Assembly: GCA_002385265.1 (NCBI GenBank)
Contig: DGDD01000295.1
Span: 1,397 to 30,948 of the forward strand
Direction of reading: 5' to 3'
Length of the DNA: 29,552 nucleotides
Source of the DNA: Chitinophagaceae bacterium UBA3961
GTDB lineage: Bacteria; Bacteroidota; Bacteroidia; Chitinophagales; Chitinophagaceae
The notes below the pieces were generated by a model. It ran no database searches, was not told the DNA's origin, and saw only the letters and a program-made list of their open reading frames with translations. Within the stretch, counting starts at the first letter, position 1. Every line of letters begins with the position of its first letter. The translations under genes and the position numbers were made by a program. Positions 15,924 to 23,233 of this stretch are shown one piece after another.

Positions 15924-16706
15924 ATGGATTTACATCTTCAACAAAAAGTATTCATTGTAACGGGTGGAGCCAAAGGAATTGGCGCAGCTATTAGTAAAAC
16001 GCTCGCAGAAGAAGGTGCTTCTGTTGTGATTGCGGGTCGTGATAAAAACGACAACCAAAAAATGGTAGATGAAATTGTGCTGGCCAAAGGAAAAGCCACT
16101 TCGCATACCATTGAATTGGCCGATCCTGAAGCATGCAAAGAACTGATTCAATTTACAGTAGATAAATTCGGTCGACTAGATGGCTTGATCAACAACGCCG
16201 GCGTGAACGATGGAGTGAGTATTGAAGAAGGAAGTCCGGAAGCATTTATGCAATCTATAGTGAAGAACTTAAGCCATATTTACAACCTTACTCACTACGC
16301 GTTACCGCATCTAAAAACAAGTAAAGGTGTGGTTATCAATATTGGATCGAAAGTAGCGGAAACCGGTCAGGGCCGCACTTCCGGCTACGCAGCATCCAAG
16401 GGTGGCATGAATGCCCTCACCCGCGAATGGGCTGCTGCTTTCCTACCTTACGGTATCCGCGTGAACACCGTTATTCCGGCTGAAGTATGGACCCCGCTTT
16501 ATGCTACCTGGATCAAAACCTTCGAAAACCCCGATGCAAAACTGAAAGAAATTACGTCAAAAATTCCATTCGAACAGCGCTTTACCACTTCTGAAGAAAT
16601 TGCCAATATGGTGGTATTCCTAGCCAGCGATCGTTCTTCGCACACTACAGGACAAATCATTTATGTAGATGGTGGTTATACGCATTTAGACCGAAGCCTC
16701 ACTTAA
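15924..16706 (+). CDS. SDR oxidoreductase, probable L-fucose dehydrogenase
   Basis: This is a 260-residue classical short-chain dehydrogenase. The nucleotide-binding glycine motif TGGAKGIG is at 13-20, the NNAG structural motif follows, the catalytic Ser lies in INIGSK, and Y155 with K159 form YAASK. The residues after the second beta-strand (IAGRDKND) suggest that NADP could be accepted. Within this operon the first oxidation, free sugar to lactone, is the natural role, leaving the second SDR gene for the later keto-deoxy acid step. The two SDRs are clearly different in sequence. It begins 2 bases after the lactonase and ends 23 bases before the permease gene. The exact substrate is an inference. 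Confidence 0.88.
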   Translation: MDLHLQQKVFIVTGGAKGIGAAISKTLAEEGASVVIAGRDKNDNQKMVDEIVLAKGKATSHTIELADPEACKELIQFTVDKFGRLDGLINNAGVNDGVSIEEGSPEAFMQSIVKNLSHIYNLTHYALPHLKTSKGVVINIGSKVAETGQGRTSGYAASKGGMNALTREWAAAFLPYGIRVNTVIPAEVWTPLYATWIKTFENPDAKLKEITSKIPFEQRFTTSEEIANMVVFLASDRSSHTTGQIIYVDGGYTHLDRSLT

Positions 16707-16729
16707 TTCAACTTACAACTTAACGATAC

Positions 16730-17995
16730 ATGCCAACAACAGAAAAAAAGAACAGCTACTTGGTGCCCTTTATCTTGGTCACTACATTATTCTTCCTTTG
16801 GGCCTTTCTTCACAACATCAACCCAATTTTGATTCCCCATTTGAAGAAAGCTTGTCAGCTAACCAATACACAATCTGCATTCATTGATACCGCTGTATAC
16901 CTTGGCTATTTCACAATGGCCATTCCTGCTGGTATTTTCATGAAGAAATACGGATACAAAAAGGGAATTCTCTTAGGACTCATTTTATATGCTGTTGGAG
17001 ATTTACTTTTCATTCCGGCTGCCGGATCATTGAGTTATGCATTGTTCTTAACCGCTTTGTTCATCACTGCCAGCGGTGCAACTTTCTTGGAAACAGTTGC
17101 TAATCCTTATATCACGAAATTAGGCGATCCCGCTACTTCAGAACAACGATTAAATTTCGCTCAGTCCTTCAACGGCGTAGGTTCTGTTGTTGCTCCATTA
17201 ATTGGTGGAAGTTTTATTCTTACCGGAATTGAACACAGCGAAACTGAAATCAAAGCAATGGATGAAGCCACCCGTCAGGCTTACTTTCTAAGCGAAGCAG
17301 CTACGGTGAAAATACCCTACTTAGTAATCGCTATCATCGTATTAATAGTAGCTGCATTGTTCTTTGTTGCACGCATTCCTGAAATCAAAGAAGGGGGTGA
17401 TGATGCACACGATCATCGTTTCTCAACTCGTGTACTGCGTCACTCTCATGTTAAATGGGCGGTTATTGCGCAATTGTTTTATGTAGGTGCCCAGGTTTGT
17501 GTGGGCAGCTTCTTCGTTCGTTTTGCAGGAGAAATGATGCAGATGCCGGAGAAGAAAGCTGCTGTGGTGTGGGGAACCATTGCCATGGTTGGTTTTATGC
17601 TCGGTCGATTTGTAGGAACCTTCCTTATGCGTTATATCAGTGCCGCGAAACTGCTTAGCTTATACGCTATCATTAATGTATTGTTGTTATTAGCCGCCAT
17701 GTTTGCCAAAGGGTCTGTTGCTACGTATGCGGTGGTAACGGTACCTTTCTTTATGTCGATCATGTTCCCCACCATTTTTGCCTTGGGTATTAAAGATATT
17801 GGGGAAGAAACCAAATCTGCTTCTTCATTTATTGTAATGTCAATTGCAGGTGGCGCATTCTTCCCGTTATTGATGGGATTGATTGCCGATAAAACCGGAA
17901 CCATGCAACCGGCCTATATTGTACCATTGCTTTGCTTCTTAGTGGTATTGTATTATGGATGGAAAGGACATCAAGTAAAATCTGTTCAATCATAA
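16730..17995 (+). CDS. fucP: FucP-like L-fucose:H+ symporter (MFS)
   Basis: This 421-residue inner-membrane transporter has about 12 membrane segments and follows Escherichia coli FucP closely: FFLWAFLHNINPILIP in helix 1, GYFTMAIPAGIFMKKYGYK in the helix 2-3 loop, LETVANPYITKLGDP with E121 (the counterpart of the essential FucP E135), WAVIAQLFYVGAQV, MSIMFPTIFALGIKDIG and SSFIVMSIAGGAFFP. The position matching the other proton-coupling residue, FucP D46, is P32 here, and the residue before it is N31, so no acid is present at that site. This may be a lineage variant or alter proton coupling. The gene lies inside the sugar operon (23 bases after one SDR, 10 before the other), which supports uptake of L-fucose or a close 6-deoxyhexose. 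Confidence 0.92.
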   Translation: MPTTEKKNSYLVPFILVTTLFFLWAFLHNINPILIPHLKKACQLTNTQSAFIDTAVYLGYFTMAIPAGIFMKKYGYKKGILLGLILYAVGDLLFIPAAGSLSYALFLTALFITASGATFLETVANPYITKLGDPATSEQRLNFAQSFNGVGSVVAPLIGGSFILTGIEHSETEIKAMDEATRQAYFLSEAATVKIPYLVIAIIVLIVAALFFVARIPEIKEGGDDAHDHRFSTRVLRHSHVKWAVIAQLFYVGAQVCVGSFFVRFAGEMMQMPEKKAAVVWGTIAMVGFMLGRFVGTFLMRYISAAKLLSLYAIINVLLLLAAMFAKGSVATYAVVTVPFFMSIMFPTIFALGIKDIGEETKSASSFIVMSIAGGAFFPLLMGLIADKTGTMQPAYIVPLLCFLVVLYYGWKGHQVKSVQS

Positions 17996-18005
17996 ACTTT
18001 TTTCT

Positions 18006-18779
18006 ATGTTACGTTTGGATCACAAAACAGCAGTTATTACCGGTGCAGGAAGTGGAATTGGAAAAGCAATGGCCGTATTGTTTGCACAACAAGGTGCTTT
18101 CGTTCACATATTAGACATGGATGAAAACGAAGCTAATGCCACTGTTAAAGAAATTCAAGAAGCAGGCGGCGGTGCCAGTTTTCACAAGGCAGATGTAAGT
18201 GATCAGGCCGCCATAAAAGCCATCATGGATGCTATTGCTTCCAAAACAGGAACTATTCATATTCTCATCAACAATGCAGGGATCGCTCATGTAGGAAGTG
18301 CTTTGAATACAGAGGAAGCAGACTTCGACCGACTGATGCGCGTAAATGTGAAAGGTGTTTACAACTGCGTTCACACTGCTTTACCATATATGATCGATAA
18401 GAATGCAGTAATTCTTAATCTTGCGTCCATCGCAGCAAGTATAGGTCTTCCCGATCGTTTCGCTTACAGTACTACAAAAGGAGCCATCGTGGGAATGACG
18501 CTGTCAATCGCGAAAGATTACATTAATAAAGGAGTGCGTTGTAACTGTATCTCTCCTGCTCGAGTTCATACTCCTTTTGTTGATGGCTTCATTGCAAAGA
18601 ATTATCCCGGTAAAGAAGCAGAGATGTTTGAGAAACTCTCGAAAACGCAACCCATTGGCAGAATGGGTCAACCCTCCGAAATCGCCTTCCTCGCACTTTA
18701 TTTATGCAGTGACGAAGCAGGTTTCATAACCGGTTGCGATTACCCAATTGATGGAGGATTTATTAAACTCAACAATTAA
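18006..18779 (+). CDS. SDR oxidoreductase, probable 2-keto-3-deoxy-L-fuconate dehydrogenase
   Basis: This 257-residue short-chain dehydrogenase probably oxidises the C4 hydroxyl of 2-keto-3-deoxy-L-fuconate, giving the diketo acid that the first operon gene cleaves. It has TGAGSGIG at 12-19, D37 at the end of the second strand (HILDMDE), which favours NAD over NADP, NNAG, and the YSTTK active site with Y154 and K158. The C-terminal segment SPARVHTPFVDGFIAKNYPG, followed by QPIGRMG, is the pattern I associate with keto-deoxy-fuconate dehydrogenases. It begins 10 bases after fucP and is the last gene before a hairpin terminator. Substrate assignment combines this motif with context. Confidence 0.88.
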   Translation: MLRLDHKTAVITGAGSGIGKAMAVLFAQQGAFVHILDMDENEANATVKEIQEAGGGASFHKADVSDQAAIKAIMDAIASKTGTIHILINNAGIAHVGSALNTEEADFDRLMRVNVKGVYNCVHTALPYMIDKNAVILNLASIAASIGLPDRFAYSTTKGAIVGMTLSIAKDYINKGVRCNCISPARVHTPFVDGFIAKNYPGKEAEMFEKLSKTQPIGRMGQPSEIAFLALYLCSDEAGFITGCDYPIDGGFIKLNN

Positions 18780-18801
18780 ATTTTTGCGATATCACTCAAA
18801 G

Positions 18802-18836
18802 GTTACCCTGTAGCACTTGAATAGCTTCAGGGTAAC
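18802..18836 (+). terminator. Hairpin terminator of the deoxyhexose operon
   Basis: GTTACCCTG (18802-18810) pairs perfectly with CAGGGTAAC (18828-18836) around a 17-base loop. A further AAAG/CTTT can pair outside with one bulged base. It begins 22 bases after the last operon stop. The U-tract after it is weak (CTTTACTC), so termination is probable rather than certain. Confidence 0.6.
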
Positions 18837-18963
18837 TTTACTCTCAAACAGTCGGCGGCTCTCTCCTATTTTTCCGATTTGATAGCTACTCCATCAACGA
18901 TCGACAACGTACGCTAGCTTTCTTTTTTGTGTTTCTTCCTTAATTTGCACTAAAATCATTGTT

Positions 18964-20994
18964 ATGCGTGCCATACTGTTGCTCCTTTTATTTTTCTCGT
19001 TGAATACGTTCGCACAAGACCCCTGGAAAATTTCAGCCACCAACTTCGACACTAAGAATTATTATGGAATTACCGTTGCAAACGGAATGATTGGAATTGT
19101 TTCTGCACCCGAACCCTTCAAAGTAAAAGATGTGGTACTTGCGGGAGCCTACGATCTTTACGGTCGCGGCAGAGTGAGCAATTTCCTTAGAAGCTTCAAC
19201 TTGCTCAACATGCGCCTCGAAATTGACGGGCGGAGCATCGGAATTAATGAAGCAAAAAACTTTAAGCAAGAATTGAACATGCGCGAAGCTTCTTTCACTA
19301 CAAGCTTCGAATACTCAGATAAAGCAACTGTAGAATATACGTACTACTCGCTTCGTCAATTGCCTTTCACAGTATTAATGGATGTAAGCATTACTCCCAA
19401 AAAAGATATTAGCATTACCGGTTCAAGTGTAATGGAAGCACCCGATGCATTGAAGGATGTTGAGAATTATTACAATGAAATTGATCGGCCGCATGTTGTA
19501 ATTAGCCTGCTCACCTCACAAGCCAAAAGCCCTACAGGCAAATTGTTGATGTGCGCTTCTAATACTTTTTTATTCAGCGAACCGCACGGTTCAGAACCGA
19601 GAGTAATTCATGAAATGTGGGATAACAACATGCATCTCATGAAATTCACCAAAACATTAAAGGCAGGAAACACGTATCGTTTCTCAATTGCAGGATCTTC
19701 CATTACTTCCGCACACCACGACGATCCATTGAATGAAGCAGAAAGACTTACACTCTACGCAAAACTTGAAGGAAGAGAACGCTTAATTCAATTTCATAAA
19801 AAAGCTTGGGATCAACTGTGGTCGAGCGATATTTCCATCGAACCTTCTGCACCTCAATACGCGGCAGAAGTAGCACAAACTCAACAAGACGTACACAGTA
19901 TGATGTACCATTTGTATTCTTTTGTTCGCCCCGGCACCGCCCTCTCTCCTTCTCCTATGGGATTAAGTGGCTTAGGCTACAATGGACACGTATTTTGGGA
20001 TACTGAATTATGGATGTACCCCGCGTTATTAGTGTTGCACCCTGATCTAGGAAAATCAATGGTGGAATACCGCTACCAACGATTGGATGCTGCCAAGCGA
20101 AATGCATTTTCAAAAGGATTCAAAGGGGCGATGTTTCCATGGGAAAGTGCCGCCAGTGGCGTAGAAGAAACACCGGTGTGGGCTTTGAGCGGTCCTTTTG
20201 AACACCATATTACAGCATGCGTTGCTATTGCTACCTGGAACTATTTCCGAGTAAGCAAAGACACCGTTTGGCTTCGCGAAAAAGGTTGGCCGATCCTCAG
20301 CGCCACAGCCGATTTCTGGACTAGCCGTGTAGAACGTAACGGCCCCGGACATTACGATATTAAAAATGTAGTTGCTGCCGATGAATGGGCTGAAAATGTA
20401 GACAACAACGCTTTCACCAATGCAGCCGCCAAGGCCAACTTACAGTTTGCTACCAAAGCAGCTGCTATTCTAAAAATAAAAGCAGATCCCGATTGGATGA
20501 ATGTTGCAGCCAATATCCCCATACTAAAAATGGAAAACGGAGTAACGCAAGAACATGCCAGCTATAAAGGAGAGGGCATTAAGCAAGCCGATGTGAACCT
20601 GCTCTCTTATCCTTTGAAAGAAATTTCCGATACCGCATTAATGATGAAAGATCTTGAATTTTACAGTGAGCGAGTGCCCAATGAAGGCACTCCGGCTATG
20701 ACACAGGCTGTTTTTACCACACTCTACTCCAGATTGGGAAAGGGCGACAAAGCTTATCATTGGTTCAAAGATGCTTACATTCCCAACTTGAACCCACCTT
20801 TTAGAGTGATTGCTGAAACAAAAGGGGGTACCAATCCTTATTTCGCAACAGGAGCTGGCGGTATTGTTCAAAGCATGTTGATGGGATTTGGCGGATTAGA
20901 AATAACGGATAAAGGAATTATTAAAATAAAAACGGCTTTGCCTAAAGAATGGAAGTCGGTGAAAGTAACGCTCGAAGGAAAAACAATAAATTAA
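18964..20994 (+). CDS. Secreted GH65 alpha-glucosidase (kojibiose hydrolase-like)
   Basis: This 676-residue enzyme belongs to glycoside hydrolase family 65. It starts with a clear signal peptide (MRAILLLLLFFSLNTFA, then QDPW), so it should act in the periplasm or outside. The beta-sandwich N-domain is followed by the catalytic (alpha/alpha)6 barrel with the hallmark GYNGHVFWDTELWMYPALL. The general acid is E474 in AADEWAENVDNNAF. Most GH65 members are phosphorylases; here FRVIAETKGGTNPYF provides E618 at the position where hydrolytic members (the kojibiose hydrolase of Flavobacterium johnsoniae and mammalian PGGHG) have the base. Hydrolysis of an alpha-glucoside is therefore expected. Kojibiose or a glucosyl-galactose-type linkage is possible. 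It stands between two hairpins and is probably its own transcription unit. Any link to the fucose operon upstream is unproven. Confidence 0.9.
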   Translation: MRAILLLLLFFSLNTFAQDPWKISATNFDTKNYYGITVANGMIGIVSAPEPFKVKDVVLAGAYDLYGRGRVSNFLRSFNLLNMRLEIDGRSIGINEAKNFKQELNMREASFTTSFEYSDKATVEYTYYSLRQLPFTVLMDVSITPKKDISITGSSVMEAPDALKDVENYYNEIDRPHVVISLLTSQAKSPTGKLLMCASNTFLFSEPHGSEPRVIHEMWDNNMHLMKFTKTLKAGNTYRFSIAGSSITSAHHDDPLNEAERLTLYAKLEGRERLIQFHKKAWDQLWSSDISIEPSAPQYAAEVAQTQQDVHSMMYHLYSFVRPGTALSPSPMGLSGLGYNGHVFWDTELWMYPALLVLHPDLGKSMVEYRYQRLDAAKRNAFSKGFKGAMFPWESAASGVEETPVWALSGPFEHHITACVAIATWNYFRVSKDTVWLREKGWPILSATADFWTSRVERNGPGHYDIKNVVAADEWAENVDNNAFTNAAAKANLQFATKAAAILKIKADPDWMNVAANIPILKMENGVTQEHASYKGEGIKQADVNLLSYPLKEISDTALMMKDLEFYSERVPNEGTPAMTQAVFTTLYSRLGKGDKAYHWFKDAYIPNLNPPFRVIAETKGGTNPYFATGAGGIVQSMLMGFGGLEITDKGIIKIKTALPKEWKSVKVTLEGKTIN

Positions 20995-21011
20995 ACCGTA
21001 TTCAAAAGATA

Positions 21012-21046
21012 GAAAGCCTGAAGTAACGCTGTTACTTCAGGCTTTC
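21012..21046 (+). terminator. Strong 16-bp perfect hairpin terminator
   Basis: GAAAGCCTGAAGTAAC (21012-21027) and GTTACTTCAGGCTTTC (21031-21046) form a perfect 16-bp stem with a 3-base loop, starting 18 bases after the GH65 stop and followed by ATTT. The A-rich left flank means it could also work in the other direction. Confidence 0.85.
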
Positions 21047-21206
21047 ATTTAAACCTCTGAGAAAACACGACCCAAAAACACAAAACCCCAAACGAACAAC
21101 CTATAGTATTGAAAACGAACCACTTCACCCTCAAAATCAGAAGGTCTCTATCCGCTTTCTCCAAAAATTCCTTCAATTTTCTCAAAATTCCGTATTTTGC
21201 GTTCCA

Positions 21207-21767
21207 GTGAAACGCATTGCTACCATACTTCTGCTCAGCCTCCTGTTCTTCAATTGGTACGGATACCGATTGTGGACAGACCTGATGAACAATAAAGCAG
21301 AGAAGGAATTGCAAGCAAAATTAGACCGCCTCGACTACGATGATGCCCAACTCATCGAAATGCGTGTTCCACTGAATCTTCCTTATCATAACGACTGGAC
21401 TGAATTTGAACGCTACAACGGTTCTATTGAAATCAACGGCGTTCATTATAACTATGTAAAGCGTAAAGTTGAAAAGGGAGAGTTGGTATTGCTTTGCTTA
21501 CCTAACGAAGAAAAGCAATTACTCCAATCGGCTCGCGATCAGTTCTTCAAATTAGTGAACGATCTCAACCAGCCAAACTCGAACAAGAAATCTGCTCCCT
21601 CAAGCGCAGGAGCTCAAAAAGCATTATTTGCTGAATACAAGCAAGAAAAAAATCAATGGTTATTAGAGGCACCCATTCAAATGCAGGGCGCTCTAATTGG
21701 TTATGAACCTATCTTCGCGACGCAGTATTTCAAAGGCTGCTCAGAACAACCTCCCGACCAGGCATAA
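21207..21767 (+). CDS. Membrane-anchored or secreted 186-residue protein of unknown function
   Basis: I do not recognise this family. The frame starts with GTG at 21207; no in-frame ATG gives a complete N-terminus, since the first one (M27) would delete the hydrophobic segment. Residues 1-23 (MKRIATILLLSLLFFNWYGY...) form a single membrane anchor or uncleaved signal. The rest is soluble and charged, with a likely helical stretch (NNKAEKELQAKLDRLDYDDA), then RVPLNLPYHNDWTEFERYNG and a VHYNYVKRKVEKGELVLLCL strand pair, and a linker rich in Asn, Ser and Lys. It should face the periplasm. A TATTTTG-like sequence ends only 8 bases before the start, so the mRNA may be nearly leaderless. It lies upstream of the haloperoxidase cluster but a small hairpin separates them. 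Confidence 0.75.
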   Translation: MKRIATILLLSLLFFNWYGYRLWTDLMNNKAEKELQAKLDRLDYDDAQLIEMRVPLNLPYHNDWTEFERYNGSIEINGVHYNYVKRKVEKGELVLLCLPNEEKQLLQSARDQFFKLVNDLNQPNSNKKSAPSSAGAQKALFAEYKQEKNQWLLEAPIQMQGALIGYEPIFATQYFKGCSEQPPDQA

Positions 21768-21794
21768 TCAATAAAAAAACCATCAATCTCATTT

Positions 21795-21820
21795 GCCCTA
21801 ACTCAGGGCTGTATTTTATT
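21795..21820 (+). terminator. Short GC hairpin with T-rich tail
   Basis: GCCCT (21795-21799) pairs with AGGGC (21805-21809) around a 5-base loop, and the T-rich stretch TGTATTTTATT follows. It sits between the unknown gene and the first haloperoxidase-like gene. It has the form of a weak intrinsic terminator. The TTTG at 21792-21795 followed by TATTTTAT could alternatively be part of a promoter for the downstream cluster. Confidence 0.45.
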
Positions 21821-21829
21821 TAGTTTCAG

Positions 21830-23149
21830 ATGAAAGCATGGATATTGGCATTCGCCACTTCACTCGTATTTATTAGTTGCCAGGAAAAAGACTATAAAGC
21901 CTACACAAACAACCCTTTTCTTTTCAGTAAAACAGTAAAGAAATTGAACGATGTTGTGTTAGAAAACAATTTTGCCCCAATGGTGGCATCACGCAACTAT
22001 GCGTATGCTTCTATAGCAGCTTATGAATGTATGGTTGCAGGCGACTCAACCTATCAATCGCTAGCAGGCCAAATAAAACATTTTCCTGTGATGCCAAAAC
22101 CGCAAGCAGGAACTTCCATCGATTTTCCGCTGGCAGCTATGTTGGCCTTTACAAAAGTGGGTAATGCCGTTACATTCCCCGAAGGAAGTTTGATGGGCTA
22201 CTATGAATCACTAAAACAAAGTGCCGATTCTGCCGGAATGCCTTCCGATGTTCTCAAAAACACGGTAGCTTTCTCAGATACCATCGTAGCAACTGTTTTA
22301 GCTTGGTCCAAAAAAGACAATTACGCTCAAACGCGTACTTCCTCTCGCTACACTGTTTTGGATTCTCCCGGTCGTTGGGTTCCAACTCCTCCGCAATACA
22401 CTTCTGGAGTAGAGCCACACTGGAGAGAGATCCGCACACTCGTACTTGATTCCGCTTCAGAATGTATGCCTGTTCGCCCTCCCGTTTTTGATATCAACAA
22501 CAGAAACGGCGTATACTATAAAGCTTTAATAGAAGTAAAGAATATCGGCGACAGCTTAACAGATGAACAAAAACATATTGCAGATTTCTGGGACGACAAT
22601 CCTTTCAAACTCGTAGTTACAGGACATGCTCAATACGCCGTGAAGAAATTCTCTCCTCCCGGCCACTGGATGAACATTGTTGGAATTGCAGCGCAAAAAG
22701 CCAAAGCAAATTTCAGCGCTACCGTTGCCGCATATGCGGAAACTTCCATTGCTATGTTTGAAGCATTTATTAGTTGCTGGGATGAAAAATACCGCAGCAA
22801 TTATGTTCGCCCCGAAACCATCATCAATAAATATGTAAGTGCTGATTGGAGACCTTATATTCAAACCCCTCCTTTCCCTTCTTACACCAGTGGCCATGCT
22901 ACTGTTAGCGCAGCCACTGCTGAAGTTTTGACAGCACATTTCGGTGAAAACCTTTCTTTCACCGATACATCTCTTCTGGAATTCGGAATCAAAAACAGAG
23001 AAATCAAATCTTTCCGCTCAGCAGCCGCTGAAGCGGCCATGTCTCGCTTGTACGGCGGTATCCACTACCGCTTCGATAATGAGAATGGAGCCGTTGCCGG
23101 AAAGAAAGTTGGCGAGTTGGTAATACGTCGTTTGCGTTTGAAAAAATAA
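21830..23149 (+). CDS. Vanadium-dependent haloperoxidase-type lipoprotein (PAP2 superfamily), copy A
   Basis: This 439-residue lipoprotein has the fold and active site of vanadium haloperoxidases, which use vanadate and hydrogen peroxide to oxidise halides; the same site in related acid phosphatases binds phosphate. The signal ends at FISC with Cys17. The family ligands are all present: K320 and R327 in K-x6-RP (EKYRSNYVRP), S354, G355 and the axial-side H356 in PSYTSGHATVSAA, and R406 with the vanadate-coordinating H412 in SRLYGGIHYR. A PPGHW motif upstream of these is shared with copy B. It opens a cluster with two outer-membrane barrels, a second copy and a TonB-dependent receptor. Location should be periplasmic, membrane-tethered. 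Halide oxidation versus phosphatase activity cannot be settled by reading. Confidence 0.92.
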   Translation: MKAWILAFATSLVFISCQEKDYKAYTNNPFLFSKTVKKLNDVVLENNFAPMVASRNYAYASIAAYECMVAGDSTYQSLAGQIKHFPVMPKPQAGTSIDFPLAAMLAFTKVGNAVTFPEGSLMGYYESLKQSADSAGMPSDVLKNTVAFSDTIVATVLAWSKKDNYAQTRTSSRYTVLDSPGRWVPTPPQYTSGVEPHWREIRTLVLDSASECMPVRPPVFDINNRNGVYYKALIEVKNIGDSLTDEQKHIADFWDDNPFKLVVTGHAQYAVKKFSPPGHWMNIVGIAAQKAKANFSATVAAYAETSIAMFEAFISCWDEKYRSNYVRPETIINKYVSADWRPYIQTPPFPSYTSGHATVSAATAEVLTAHFGENLSFTDTSLLEFGIKNREIKSFRSAAAEAAMSRLYGGIHYRFDNENGAVAGKKVGELVIRRLRLKK

Positions 23150-23158
23150 CGTAAACCG

Positions 23159-23183
23159 CACATTTTACCTCAAGTAAAATGTG
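23159..23183 (+). terminator. 10-bp perfect hairpin after haloperoxidase copy A
   Basis: CACATTTTAC (23159-23168) and GTAAAATGTG (23174-23183) pair perfectly around a 5-base loop, starting 9 bases after the stop. The stem is AT-rich and is followed by TTGAACTG rather than a T-run. It may reduce read-through or protect the 3' end of the upstream message rather than fully terminate. Confidence 0.5.
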
Positions 23184-23185
23184 TT

Positions 23186-23217
23186 GAACTGCACGAATAA
23201 ATAAAATCGTGTTGTTC
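23186..23217 (+). promoter_or_regulatory. Second imperfect hairpin in the leader of the first barrel gene
   Basis: GAACTGCACGA (23186-23196) pairs with TCGTGTTGTTC (23207-23217) at 9 of 11 positions around a 10-base A-rich loop. It ends 16 bases before the ATG of the next gene, where it could affect translation. It follows the preceding hairpin by only two bases. Confidence 0.4.
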
Positions 23218-23233
23218 AGCAAACCAACTCATT

